From: Pseudomonadota bacterium
GTDB lineage: Bacteria > Pseudomonadota > Gammaproteobacteria > Xanthomonadales > Xanthomonadaceae
Assembly: GCA_020161335.1 (NCBI GenBank)
Contig: JAIUOJ010000002.1
Span: 52,411 to 116,410 of the forward strand
DNA length: 64,000 bases
Direction of reading: 5' to 3'
In this document: piece by piece, positions 26,796-36,045 of the stretch
Layout: the number at the start of each line of letters is the position of its first letter
Numbering within the stretch: position 1 is the stretch's first letter
Notes under the pieces: model-generated
Seen by the model: the letters and a program-made list of their open reading frames with translations, nothing else
Told to the model about the DNA's origin: nothing
The model's database searches: none
Program-made: the position numbers and the translations under genes

Positions 26796-29700
26796 ATGAA
26801 ACACACGCACGGGGCGCCCAGGCGGCGCCTGCTGACGTCTGCACTGATGCTTGCTTTGGCGCCGCCGCTCGCGGCGCAGACCGTTCCGGATGCGCAGGGC
26901 GCTGCGCCCGCCGCGCAGGCACAGGACGATGCCGAGACGCTCGACACCGTCGTCGTCACCGGCATCCGCGCCAGCCTGCAGTCGTCGATGAACCTCAAGC
27001 GCGACTCGCAGGGCGTCGTCGACGGTATCGTGGCCGAGGACATCGGCAAGTTCCCGGATACCAACCTCGCTGAATCACTGCAGCGCATCAGCGGCGTGTC
27101 GATCGACCGCCAGCAGGGCGAGGGCTCCAAGGTCACGGTCCGCGGCGTCGGCCCGGACTTCAACCTTGTGCTGCTGAATGGACGGCAGATGCCGACCTCG
27201 GGCAACGCTTTCGGCGCCGGGGTGTCCAACTCGCGCGCGTTTGATTTCGCCAACCTGGCGTCGGAGGCGGTCTCGGCGGTCGAGGTCTACAAGACGGGCC
27301 GGGCCGAGAATCCGACCGGCGGCATCGGCGCGACGATCAACATCCGCACGACCAAACCGCTCGAGACCGGTCCGCTGGCAAGCGTCGGCATGAAGGCCGT
27401 GCATGACACCTCGAACGGCAACCTGCCCAAGTCGCTGCAGGGCGACGACGTGACCGGCGAATGGTCGGGCATCTACAGTGATACGTTCGCCGATGGCCGC
27501 TTCGGCATCGCCTTGACCGGCAGCTACCAGGCGCGCGACTTCGGCTACAGCCAGGTCGCGGTCGGCAACGGCTGGCGCGGGCCCTTCCGTGGCGACGAGA
27601 ACAACTGGGGCACGATCCCGCAGCCGGGTGCGCCCGGGTCGGAGAACATCACCAACCGGCCCGGCCCGGACGACATCTACAACGTCCCGCAGAACCTCAA
27701 CTACAACGTCAACGGCCTGCGCCGGCAGCGCACCAACGGCCAGCTCACGCTGCAATGGGCGCCGACCGACAACATCACCACCACGCTCGACTACACCTAC
27801 TCCGAGAACAAGATCCAGCACCAGCGCAACGAGCTGTCGGTGTGGTTCAACTTCGGGCCCTCGGTGAGTTCGTGGACCGATGGCCCGGTGGCCGCGCCCA
27901 TCATCTACTCAGAGCTGATCCCCGACGCGAACAGCGACCTGTCGATGGGCGGCGCGAAGATCGCCAACGTCAACGAGAACAAGTCGCTGGGCTTCAACGT
28001 CGAGTGGGAAGTGAACGACCGTCTTGACCTGTCGTTCGATTATCACAACTCGTCGGCCGAAACCCGCCCGGATAGTCCCTACGGATCGGCCGGCGTGCTC
28101 GGCGTGGCCGCCTTCGTGCGCGGCACCACGACGGTCGACTTCGGCGGCAAGTTCCCGGTGCTCAACGTGGAGCTGCCCGCGGGCGTTTCACAGGTGAGTC
28201 CCAGCCAGGCACTCGTCACCGGCTCGGTCTTCCAGAACGCCTATACGCGATCGGAGATCGAGCAGGCGCAGATCAACGGGCGCTTCGAGTTCGGCGACTA
28301 CTCCGGCCTCGATTTCGGCGTGGCGGCGACGGAAGTCAACAACCGCACCGCCTATGGCTTCACGCAGCGCGACACCTGGGGTGGCGTCGGCACACCGGAC
28401 GACTATGCCGACGACATCTGGTTCGCGGACAACATGGGCCGGTATTTCGACCAGTTCTCCGGGGCCAGCAGTCCCTCTTTCACCGACGCCTTCCTGCTGT
28501 TCGACTTCGAACGCCTGCGCGATCGTGCAGCCCAGGTCACCGGCCGGGAAGACTGGTATCGCGCGCCCGACGAATTCAGCCGCGACCTGCGCACGACCGA
28601 GAAGTCGCGCAGCGCCTACCTGCAATGGAGCACCAGCTGGGACCTGCATTTCCCGGTGAAGGCCGCGGTCGGTGTTCGCTACGAGGAGACCGAGGTCACG
28701 TCCTCGGCGCTGGTGCCGATCGCCAACGAGATCTCGTGGGGTTCGGCCAACGAGCTCAACGTGGTGTTCGGTGAACCCGGCTTCACCACGCTGGAAGGCA
28801 AGTACGACTACTGGCTGCCCAACCTGGACCTGAGCGTCGAGTTCACCGATCGCATGATCCTGCGTGGCAGCTACAGCCGCACCATCGGACGCCCGGGCTG
28901 GGCGGACATCCAGGGCGGGCAGACGCTCGACCAGATCGTCCGCGTCGACGGAGGCACGGGTGCCCAGGGCAATCCTGCGCTGGAGCCATTGCTGTCGGAC
29001 AACTTCGACCTGTCGTTCGAGTGGTACTACGGCGAGTCGAGTTACGTGTCGGCGGGCTACTTCCGCAAGAACATCGACAACTACATCGGCACGACCCAGG
29101 TCGTGGACACGCCGTTCAACCTGCACACGCCGGTCGGTGGGGCCTACTGGAACGCGGCGACCGCCAATGGCTGCGCCACCGCCGACGTGGTGTGCATCCG
29201 CAACTACATCTTCCAGAACTTCAACGGCCAGCCCGGCGTGACGTCCACCGGCACCGATGTGAACGGCAACTACACCGGCACGATCGTCGGCCAGCCGAAC
29301 GATCCGGTCGCGGACTTCCGCATCAATGTGCCGTCCAACACCGGGTCGTCGACGCTGGATGGCTGGGAATTCAACGTTCAGCACGTCTTTGGCGAGAGTG
29401 GCTTTGGCCTGTCGGCCAACTACACGATCGTCGACAGCCCGGATCTTACGTACGACAACGCCAGCTTCGGCCAGCAGTTCGCGCTGATCGGGTTGAGCGA
29501 CTCGGCCAACCTCGTGGCGTTCTACGACAAGGGACCGTGGCAGATCCGTGCCGCCTACAACTGGCGCGACCAGTTCCTGTCCGGCGTGTTCGACGGCTCG
29601 GGTCCGAATCCGAACTACGTCGAGGAGTACGGCCAGTTCGACCTGAGCATCGGCTACCAGGTGACCGACCGCCTGTCGCTGCAGTTCGAGGGCATCAACC

Positions 29701-29804
29701 TCACCGACGAGACCAACCGCGTCCATGGGCGGCACGTCAACGAGGTGCTGTACCTGACCCAGACCGGGCCACGCTACATGTTCGGCATGCGCTACAAGTT
29801 CTGA
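26796..29804 (+). CDS. TonB-dependent receptor A (module A)
   Basis: The 1002-residue outer-membrane receptor has a signal peptide (cleavage near LAAQ, about residue 28), a TonB-box-like LDTVVVTGIRASLQSSMN segment, the plug (GIVAEDIGKFPDTNLAESLQ, VRGVGPDFN) and a barrel ending in Phe (MFGMRYKF). This is the subgroup usually followed by tryptophan-halogenase-like genes in Caulobacter and Xanthomonas relatives. A strong site, TTGGAGAGG, precedes the ATG. It is controlled by the operator at 26691, and a hairpin follows the gene before the accessory enzymes. The substrate is unknown; a glycan is inferred. Confidence 0.93.
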   Translation: MKHTHGAPRRRLLTSALMLALAPPLAAQTVPDAQGAAPAAQAQDDAETLDTVVVTGIRASLQSSMNLKRDSQGVVDGIVAEDIGKFPDTNLAESLQRISGVSIDRQQGEGSKVTVRGVGPDFNLVLLNGRQMPTSGNAFGAGVSNSRAFDFANLASEAVSAVEVYKTGRAENPTGGIGATINIRTTKPLETGPLASVGMKAVHDTSNGNLPKSLQGDDVTGEWSGIYSDTFADGRFGIALTGSYQARDFGYSQVAVGNGWRGPFRGDENNWGTIPQPGAPGSENITNRPGPDDIYNVPQNLNYNVNGLRRQRTNGQLTLQWAPTDNITTTLDYTYSENKIQHQRNELSVWFNFGPSVSSWTDGPVAAPIIYSELIPDANSDLSMGGAKIANVNENKSLGFNVEWEVNDRLDLSFDYHNSSAETRPDSPYGSAGVLGVAAFVRGTTTVDFGGKFPVLNVELPAGVSQVSPSQALVTGSVFQNAYTRSEIEQAQINGRFEFGDYSGLDFGVAATEVNNRTAYGFTQRDTWGGVGTPDDYADDIWFADNMGRYFDQFSGASSPSFTDAFLLFDFERLRDRAAQVTGREDWYRAPDEFSRDLRTTEKSRSAYLQWSTSWDLHFPVKAAVGVRYEETEVTSSALVPIANEISWGSANELNVVFGEPGFTTLEGKYDYWLPNLDLSVEFTDRMILRGSYSRTIGRPGWADIQGGQTLDQIVRVDGGTGAQGNPALEPLLSDNFDLSFEWYYGESSYVSAGYFRKNIDNYIGTTQVVDTPFNLHTPVGGAYWNAATANGCATADVVCIRNYIFQNFNGQPGVTSTGTDVNGNYTGTIVGQPNDPVADFRINVPSNTGSSTLDGWEFNVQHVFGESGFGLSANYTIVDSPDLTYDNASFGQQFALIGLSDSANLVAFYDKGPWQIRAAYNWRDQFLSGVFDGSGPNPNYVEEYGQFDLSIGYQVTDRLSLQFEGINLTDETNRVHGRHVNEVLYLTQTGPRYMFGMRYKF

Positions 29805-29825
29805 GCCCCAGCGCCAGGTCTTGGC

Positions 29826-29849
29826 GGGCCGCCGGGATACCGGCGGCCC
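29826..29849 (+). terminator. Hairpin between receptor A and its accessory genes
   Basis: GGGCCGCCGG (29826-29835), a GATA loop and CCGGCGGCCC (29840-29849) form a perfect 10-bp stem, followed by GTTCGTT. The weak T content suggests partial termination or protection of the receptor mRNA 3' end. Confidence 0.65.
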
Positions 29850-29897
29850 GTTCGTTGGGGCATCCTGTCGCCCCTTGGGAACGTGGAGGGCAGGTGC

Positions 29898-31451
29898 GTG
29901 CCAGGTGGGATCCAGGACATCGTCATCCTTGGCGGCGGCACCGCCGGCTGGCTGACCGCGGCGGTGTTGGCGGCCGACCACGAGGCCGCGGCGCCTGGCG
30001 GTGTGAGGATCACCCTGGTCGAATCGCCGGACGTGCGCACGGTGGGCGTCGGCGAAGGCACCTGGCCGACGATGCGCGATACCTTGCGCCGGACCGGCGT
30101 GAGCGAAACCGATTTCCTGCGCGAGTGCGACGCCGCGTTCAAGCAGGGGTCCAAGTTCGTGCGTTGGCGCGACGGCCGTGACGAAGACAGCTACTACCAT
30201 CCCTTCGTTCTGCCGCAAGGGTTCCTCGATGCCAACCTCGTCGCAGGCTGGCTCGCGCACCAAGACGTCCCGTTCGGCAAGCTGGTGAGCTTCCAGCCGC
30301 ACCTGTGCGATGCAGGCAAGGCGCCCAAGCAGTTTTCGACGCCGGAGTGGGCGGCGGTGGCCAACTACGCCTACCACCTCGACGCCGGCAAGCTCGGCGA
30401 GTTCATGCGCCGGCATTGCGTGGGCACGCTCGGCGTGCGGCACGTGCCCGATCATGTGGTCGGCATCGAAAGCCACGACAACGGCGACATCGCGGCGCTG
30501 CGCACCCGCGAGCAGGGCGCCATCGCCGGCGACCTGTTCATCGACTGCAGCGGCACGCGTGCGCTCCTGCTCGGACAGCACTACGGCATCGGGCAGGTGC
30601 CGCTGGCGCACGTGCTGTTCAACGACCGTGCGATCGCGGCACAGGTGCCTTATGCCGATCCGTCTGCGGAGATCGCCTGCCAGACGATCTCCACCGCCCA
30701 CGGCAACGGCTGGATCTGGGACATCGGCCTGCAGTCGCGGCGCGGGGTTGGCGTGGTCTACTCGAGCGCGCACACAAGCGATGAGGCGGCTGCCGACGAA
30801 CTGCATCGCCACATCCTCGCCACCGGCGGGCGCGAACAGGACATCGGTGCGCTCCCGAAGATCGCCATCCAACCCGGCTACAGGAAGACGTTCTGGCATC
30901 GCAACTGCGTTGCGGTCGGGTTGTCGAGCGGCTTCATGGAACCGCTCGAAGCATCTTCCCTGGTTCTGGTGGAGCTGGCGGCGGGCATGATCAGCGACCA
31001 GCTGCCGGCCACGCGCGAGGCGATGGACATCGTCGCAACGCGCTTCAACGAGGCATTCTTGTACCGTTTCGGGCGCGTGGTGGACTTCCTGAAGCTGCAC
31101 TACGTCCTCAGCCGTCGCGCGGATACCGACTACTGGCGCGACAACCATCGTGCGGAGTCGATCCCTGAACGGCTGCAGGAACAGCTGTCGTTGTGGCGGC
31201 ACCAGCCGCCATCGCGCTACGACCTGCCGCGTGTCGAGGAAGTGTTCCCCTCCGCGAGCTACCAGTACATCCTGTACGGCATGGGCTTCCGGCCGGAGCC
31301 GAGACCCACCGCGCGGCACGCGGATGACGTACGCCGCGCCGAAGGTCATTTCCAGGAGGCGGCCGACCTCGCGCGCAGGATGCTGGCGGCGTTGCCGGGG
31401 CATCGGGAAATGCTCGAGCATGTTCGCACGCGCGGCATGCCGCGCATCTAG
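29898..31451 (+). CDS. Tryptophan-halogenase-like flavoprotein 1 (module A)
   Basis: The 517-residue flavoprotein has the FAD motif GGGTAGW (12-18) and the position of the catalytic Lys (Lys82 in FKQGSKF) and Glu (Glu351 in FMEPLEAS), as in PrnA Lys79 and Glu346. The second halogenase signature reads GWIWDIG (271-277) instead of WxWxIP, and Ser after the Glu is replaced by Ala. It has no signal peptide, so it is cytoplasmic. GTG at 29898 follows GGAGGG by 7 nt; an upstream GTG at 29883 is less likely. The true substrate of receptor-linked halogenases is unknown, so halogenation of free tryptophan should not be assumed. Confidence 0.85.
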   Translation: MPGGIQDIVILGGGTAGWLTAAVLAADHEAAAPGGVRITLVESPDVRTVGVGEGTWPTMRDTLRRTGVSETDFLRECDAAFKQGSKFVRWRDGRDEDSYYHPFVLPQGFLDANLVAGWLAHQDVPFGKLVSFQPHLCDAGKAPKQFSTPEWAAVANYAYHLDAGKLGEFMRRHCVGTLGVRHVPDHVVGIESHDNGDIAALRTREQGAIAGDLFIDCSGTRALLLGQHYGIGQVPLAHVLFNDRAIAAQVPYADPSAEIACQTISTAHGNGWIWDIGLQSRRGVGVVYSSAHTSDEAAADELHRHILATGGREQDIGALPKIAIQPGYRKTFWHRNCVAVGLSSGFMEPLEASSLVLVELAAGMISDQLPATREAMDIVATRFNEAFLYRFGRVVDFLKLHYVLSRRADTDYWRDNHRAESIPERLQEQLSLWRHQPPSRYDLPRVEEVFPSASYQYILYGMGFRPEPRPTARHADDVRRAEGHFQEAADLARRMLAALPGHREMLEHVRTRGMPRI

Positions 31452-31480
31452 CAACACGCGGACCACCCACAGGAAACCAG

Positions 31481-32188
31481 ATGACGCGCCACGTCCAGCT
31501 CAACAACATCGACCATCGGGACCTGCGCATCGACACGGCGCGCGGCACGGCGCTCGGCGACGGTGTCTCGTTCGCGCCGGTGGTGCCCGCGGAGTTCCGT
31601 AGCGTGCAGGCCTGCTACCCCATCGTGTTCCGCAAGGCCGCGGATGGCGGGTTCCAGCCGGTCGCGCTGTTCGGCTTCGAGGAGGGGATGAACCTGTTCC
31701 TCGACGACGACCAATGGGATGCGCCTTATCTGCCGTTGGCGATCGAGCGGCAGCCGTTCCTGATCGGACGCGGCGGAGACGCGCTCACCGTCCACATCGA
31801 CCTCGACCATCCGCGCGTGCGTACCGACGTGGGCGAGGCCCTGTTCCGCGAGCACGGTGGCACCACTGATTTCCTCGAGCGCATGACCTCGCTGCTGCTG
31901 TCGCTCCATGAAGGGCTGGAACGCGTGCCGGCGCTGGTCGATGTATTGCTGCGTCACGAATTGCTGGAATCGTTCGTGCTCGACGTGCGCCTCGATGACG
32001 GCAGCGAATGCCGGTTCGCCGGGTTCTACACGATTGCCGAGGAACGCCTGCGCGCACTTGATGGCACGGCGCTGGTGGACCTGCATCGTGGCGGCCACCT
32101 CGAAGCCGCCTACATGGCCATGGCCTCGCTGTCGCGCTTCCGCGACCTGGTCGACCGCTTGAGCCGCCGCCGTGCTGCCGGTCGATAG
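31481..32188 (+). CDS. SapC-like protein (module A)
   Basis: The 235-residue protein matches the SapC family layout: an N-terminal NIDHRDLRI segment, PVVPAEFRSVQACYPIVF, ALFGFEEGMNLFLD and a final LDGTALVDLHRGGHLEAAYMAMASL block. The name comes from a Campylobacter S-layer locus, but in this group the gene accompanies TonB-dependent receptors and its function is not known. No signal peptide or membrane helix is present. The ATG has AGGAAA upstream. Its end overlaps the cupin gene by 17 nt, so the proteins are probably made together. Confidence 0.85.
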   Translation: MTRHVQLNNIDHRDLRIDTARGTALGDGVSFAPVVPAEFRSVQACYPIVFRKAADGGFQPVALFGFEEGMNLFLDDDQWDAPYLPLAIERQPFLIGRGGDALTVHIDLDHPRVRTDVGEALFREHGGTTDFLERMTSLLLSLHEGLERVPALVDVLLRHELLESFVLDVRLDDGSECRFAGFYTIAEERLRALDGTALVDLHRGGHLEAAYMAMASLSRFRDLVDRLSRRRAAGR

Positions 32189-33191
32189 GCCGATCCGCGA
32201 GATCGCGGGCCTCGATCCGCGCGCGCTTCCGGCCGACCTGCTGCGCGCGCAGGAACCGGTGGTCATGCGCGGTGTCGTCTCTGACTGGCCGATGACACGT
32301 GCCGCGCGCGCTTCCGACGCCGAGGCAACCGCCTACCTGCAACGCTTCGTGCGTCGTGGCGCGCCGCCGGTGGTCGCCACCGTCGGGCCACCGGAGATCG
32401 GAGGCCGCTTCTTCTACGACGACAGCGTGCGAGGCTTCAACTTCCGCCAGGAGCAGGTGCCGCTGGGCGTGGCGCTGGACACATTGCTCAAGTACACCCG
32501 CGACCCGGCGCCTCCGGCGATTTATCTGGCCTCGACCACGATCGACACCTGGCTGCCCGGCTTCCGTGCCGAGAACGACATGGCGCTGCCTGATCCGGAT
32601 CCGTTGGCCAGCATCTGGATCGGCAACCGCACGCGCATCGCCGCGCACCAGGATGTGCCCGACAACCTGGCCTGCGTGGTGGCGGGCCGGCGGCGGGTGA
32701 CGCTCTTTCCGCCGCAGCAACTGCCGAACCTCTACATCGGCCCGCTCGACTACACACCGGCCGGGCAGGCGATCAGCCTGGTCGATTTCGCGGCACCCGA
32801 CTTCCAGCGCTTTCCGCGCTTCGAGGAGGCGCTGCGCCACGCGCAGGCCGCGGTGCTCGATCCTGGCGATGCGGTGTTCATTCCCAGCATGTGGTGGCAC
32901 CACATGGAGGGGCTGGAGCCGTTCAACGTACTGGTCAACTATTGGTGGCGGCAGACGCCGGCGTGGATGGACACGCCGATGAACGCGCTGATGCTCGCGA
33001 TCATGACCGTGCGCGACTTGCCCCAGCCGCAGCGCGCGGTCTGGGAGGATGTGTTCCGTCACTACGTGTTCGAGGCCGGCGACGACACCGCCGCGCATAT
33101 CCCGGCAGATGCGCGTCGCGCGCTTGGCCCGCTCGACGAGGCGCGCGCGCGCGAATTGCGTGCGCGCCTGCTGCAAAGGCTCAACCGATGA
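32172..33191 (+). CDS. JmjC/cupin-8 family protein (module A)
   Basis: The 339-residue protein has the cupin-8/JmjC fold of Fe(II)/2-oxoglutarate oxygenases: an HxD pair (His159, Asp161 in AHQDVPD), a distal His (243 or 244 in SMWWHHMEG) and the LFPPQQLPNLY segment. It could hydroxylate a protein or small molecule in the cytoplasm; the substrate is unknown. The start is GTG, inside the end of the SapC-like gene. A homologue with the same layout sits at 43721 in module B. It ends 10 nt before the second halogenase gene. Confidence 0.88.
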   Translation: MLPVDRPIREIAGLDPRALPADLLRAQEPVVMRGVVSDWPMTRAARASDAEATAYLQRFVRRGAPPVVATVGPPEIGGRFFYDDSVRGFNFRQEQVPLGVALDTLLKYTRDPAPPAIYLASTTIDTWLPGFRAENDMALPDPDPLASIWIGNRTRIAAHQDVPDNLACVVAGRRRVTLFPPQQLPNLYIGPLDYTPAGQAISLVDFAAPDFQRFPRFEEALRHAQAAVLDPGDAVFIPSMWWHHMEGLEPFNVLVNYWWRQTPAWMDTPMNALMLAIMTVRDLPQPQRAVWEDVFRHYVFEAGDDTAAHIPADARRALGPLDEARARELRARLLQRLNR

Positions 33192-33201
33192 GGACGGCCC
33201 C

Positions 33202-34710
33202 TTGACGAACGATGCAGGCGCACAGCGCCAGATCCCGATCCGGCGCGTTGTCATTGCCGGCGGCGGCACTGCCGGCTGGATGGCCGCGGCGGCCCTGTCG
33301 AAGATGCTCGGCAAGGTGCTCGACATCACCTTGGTGGAGTCGGAAGAGATCGGCACCATCGGCGTCGGCGAGGCCACGATCCCAACCCTGGTGACGTTCC
33401 ACCGGCTGCTTGAGATCGGCGAACAGGAGTTCATGGCCGCCACCCAGGGCACGATCAAGCTCGGGATCTCGTTCGAGAACTGGCTCGACGTCGGGCATCG
33501 CTACATCCACTCCTTCGGCACGTCGGGCAAGGACCACTGGTCGGCCGGGTTCCAGCACTTCTGGCTTCGCGGGCGTGAACTCGGCATTGCCAGTGGCTAC
33601 GAAGACTATTGCGTCGAGCTGCGTGCCAGCCTGCAGGACCGGTTCGCGCACCTGCCGCGAGGCGGTATCAACTATGCCTACCACATGGATGCGGCGCTGT
33701 ACGCGCGCTTCCTGCGCGATTTCAGCGAGGCGCGTGGCATGCGGCGCGTGGAGGGCAAGATCGTCGAGGTGCAGACCGACGAACTTTCTGGGGACATCAC
33801 CGCGCTCGCGCTTGCCGACGGTTCGCGGATCGAGGGCGACTTCTTCATCGACTGCACCGGGTTCCGTGCACTCCTGATCGGCAAGGCGCTCAACGTGGGA
33901 TACGAGGACTGGTCGCACTGGTTGCTTAACGACAGCGCGCTGGCGACGCAGACGACCGCCGTTCGCGACGCGGTGCCATACACCCGCGCCATCGCCGGGA
34001 CGGCGGGATGGCAGTGGCGCATTCCGCTGCAGCACCGTGTCGGCAATGGCATCGTCTACGCCAGCCGCTACATCGCCGACGACGAAGCCCGGCACGAGTT
34101 CCTGTCGAGCCTGGAGGGCGAGGTGATCAGGGATCCGTTGCCGATCCGCTTCCGGCCGGGCCAGCGGCTCAAGTGCTGGCACAAGAACTGCGTCGCGCTG
34201 GGGCTGGCCGGAAGCTTCATCGAGCCGCTGGAATCGACCACGATCCACCTGATCCAGCGCGGCATCGTGCATCTGCTGCAGATGTTCCCGCACGTGGTCA
34301 CGCAGCCGGCGATCGACCAGTACAACACGCAGTTGGGTTCCGAGCTGCAGCACGTGCGCGACTTCGTCGTGCTGCACTATGCGTTGACCAACCGCCGGGA
34401 CACGCCCTACTGGCGCATGGTGTCCAGCATGGATTTGCCGCCGAGCCTGGAACACCGCATCGAACTGTTCCGGGAGACTGGCAGTGTGTTCCGGGTGCCG
34501 AACGAGTTGTTCGCGGAGAATTCGTGGATCCAAGTGATGATGGGCCAGGGCGTGCTGCCAAGTGGCCACCATCCGACCGCTGAGGTGATGGGTGAGTCCG
34601 AACTGAAGCGTTTCCTCGACGAGATCCGCGCGAACGTCATCGCCACGGCCGATCGGCTGCCGTCGCACATGGACTACATGCGCAGCTACGCGCCGGCCGC
34701 GAAGCCCTGA
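33202..34710 (+). CDS. Tryptophan-halogenase-like flavoprotein 2 (module A)
   Basis: This 502-residue flavoprotein retains all the halogenase landmarks: GGGTAGW (20-26), Lys86 in IKLGISFENW, the complete WxWxIP motif GWQWRIP (269-275) and Glu344-Ser in FIEPLEST. It is therefore the best candidate in the window for a chemically competent halogenase. The start is TTG at 33202, eight bases after a GAGGACGG ribosome-binding site. It shares the operon with halogenase-like protein 1, whose motifs are degraded, so the two may form a catalytic/non-catalytic pair. Confidence 0.88.
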   Translation: MTNDAGAQRQIPIRRVVIAGGGTAGWMAAAALSKMLGKVLDITLVESEEIGTIGVGEATIPTLVTFHRLLEIGEQEFMAATQGTIKLGISFENWLDVGHRYIHSFGTSGKDHWSAGFQHFWLRGRELGIASGYEDYCVELRASLQDRFAHLPRGGINYAYHMDAALYARFLRDFSEARGMRRVEGKIVEVQTDELSGDITALALADGSRIEGDFFIDCTGFRALLIGKALNVGYEDWSHWLLNDSALATQTTAVRDAVPYTRAIAGTAGWQWRIPLQHRVGNGIVYASRYIADDEARHEFLSSLEGEVIRDPLPIRFRPGQRLKCWHKNCVALGLAGSFIEPLESTTIHLIQRGIVHLLQMFPHVVTQPAIDQYNTQLGSELQHVRDFVVLHYALTNRRDTPYWRMVSSMDLPPSLEHRIELFRETGSVFRVPNELFAENSWIQVMMGQGVLPSGHHPTAEVMGESELKRFLDEIRANVIATADRLPSHMDYMRSYAPAAKP

Positions 34711-34726
34711 TCGTCGCGGCGCGCGG

Positions 34727-35959
34727 TCACCCGCGCGTCCGTCCGTCGCCGGCGGCGCCGCCGGCGGCGAGCCCGACGGCGCGCAGCTTCGGGCTGACGA
34801 CGGGAATGGTCAGCATGGTGCTGGCGACGGCCATCAGCAGCAGCGCGGTGAACGTCGCGCTGGTGATGATCGCCTTGTCGAGCAGGATGTTGGCGAAGAT
34901 GATCATGATCAACGCCTTGGTCTGCAGCAGCCAGCCGATGATCGAGGCCTCGCCCGGCGTCCAGCGCAGCAGGCGACCGGCCAGGTGCACGCCGGCCAGC
35001 TTGCCCGCGACCGAGGCCACCAGCAGCGCGCCAGCGGCGACGAAGACCGCGGCGCCGCCCATCTCCCACGAGGTGCGCAGGCCGGTGCTGAGGAAGAACA
35101 CCGGCATCACCACCAGCAGCACGTGGTGGCGCAGCAGGTCCATGGTCTCCTGGTCGAACCAGTCCGCGTCCATCACCACGCCGGCAAGGAACGCACCGAC
35201 CATGAAGTGCAGCCCGGCCCAGTCCGCGCCGAACGCGCACACCGCCAGCCAGATCAGCATCACGTACCAGCGGTCGCGCGCGGGGATTGCGCGCATCAGC
35301 CGGCGGAAGGCGACGCAGGCCAGTGCGAACACCCCCAGGAACGCGGCCTGCCGGCCCATGCGCTCCCAGTCCATCAGCACCAGCGCGAGCACGCCCCAGA
35401 TGGCGATGTCGTCGAGGCTGGCGTAGCGCAGGATGCGCTGTCCGAGCGGACTGCGCAGGATGTCCAGCTTCTCCATGAGCAGGATCAGGATCGGCAGCGC
35501 GGTCACCGCGCAGGCCATCCCCACGCCGACCACGAACTGCCAGGAACGCCCCTGCGCGCCGAGCCAGCCATCCGTGCCCAGCATGCCCACCGCCACCACC
35601 GCGCCGAAGACCAGCGGCACGGTCAGCGCGAGGCCGGCGGTGATGCCGGTCTCGCGGCGGTTGGCCCAGGCCTTGCGCACGTCCAGCTCGATGCCGGCGA
35701 TCATCACGAACAGCATCACCGCCCACCAGGCCACGCCGTTGAGCGCGGTGATCACCTGGGGGTTGAACACCGTGGCATGCAGCTCTGGCAGCGCCTTGCC
35801 CAGCACCCCCGGCCCGAGCAGGATGCCGCACACGATCTGCACCACCACCAGCGGCGCGAAGTAGTCGGTCCGCGCCAGTCGCCAGATCAGGTAGGGCACG
35901 GCGAAGATGATCGCCATGGCGACCAGGAACAGTTCGGTGGTCGTGACGGCGTGGCTCAT
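34727..35959 (-). CDS. CPA2-type cation:proton antiporter
   Basis: The 410-residue inner-membrane protein has about 12 hydrophobic helices with the signatures ILLGPGVLGKALPE, AGIELDVRKAW and FVVGVGMACAVTALPILILL, the monovalent cation:proton antiporter-2 (Kef/NapA-like) pattern. It lacks the C-terminal TrkA-N domain of KefB/C, so it resembles simple Na+(K+)/H+ exchangers. It is convergent with halogenase 2, with a 16-bp gap, and 86 bp downstream of the permease gene, with which it may be co-transcribed. Confidence 0.88.
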   Translation of the reverse strand: MSHAVTTTELFLVAMAIIFAVPYLIWRLARTDYFAPLVVVQIVCGILLGPGVLGKALPELHATVFNPQVITALNGVAWWAVMLFVMIAGIELDVRKAWANRRETGITAGLALTVPLVFGAVVAVGMLGTDGWLGAQGRSWQFVVGVGMACAVTALPILILLMEKLDILRSPLGQRILRYASLDDIAIWGVLALVLMDWERMGRQAAFLGVFALACVAFRRLMRAIPARDRWYVMLIWLAVCAFGADWAGLHFMVGAFLAGVVMDADWFDQETMDLLRHHVLLVVMPVFFLSTGLRTSWEMGGAAVFVAAGALLVASVAGKLAGVHLAGRLLRWTPGEASIIGWLLQTKALIMIIFANILLDKAIITSATFTALLLMAVASTMLTIPVVSPKLRAVGLAAGGAAGDGRTRG

Positions 35960-36045
35960 CGGCGCGGTCGCGGCGGGCGGTGGCGTATTGCATCACGGCC
36001 CGCGGCTCCCCGCACGCGCGGGGAGGCGGGCGTGCGGGCGTGGCG

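Noticed and set aside
25218-26810. N-terminal extension of the GH3 protein by more than 500 codons
   Set aside because: The frame is open because minus-strand stops are rare in this GC-rich DNA; it is antisense to lacI, and the signal peptide and ribosome-binding site fix the start at 25217.
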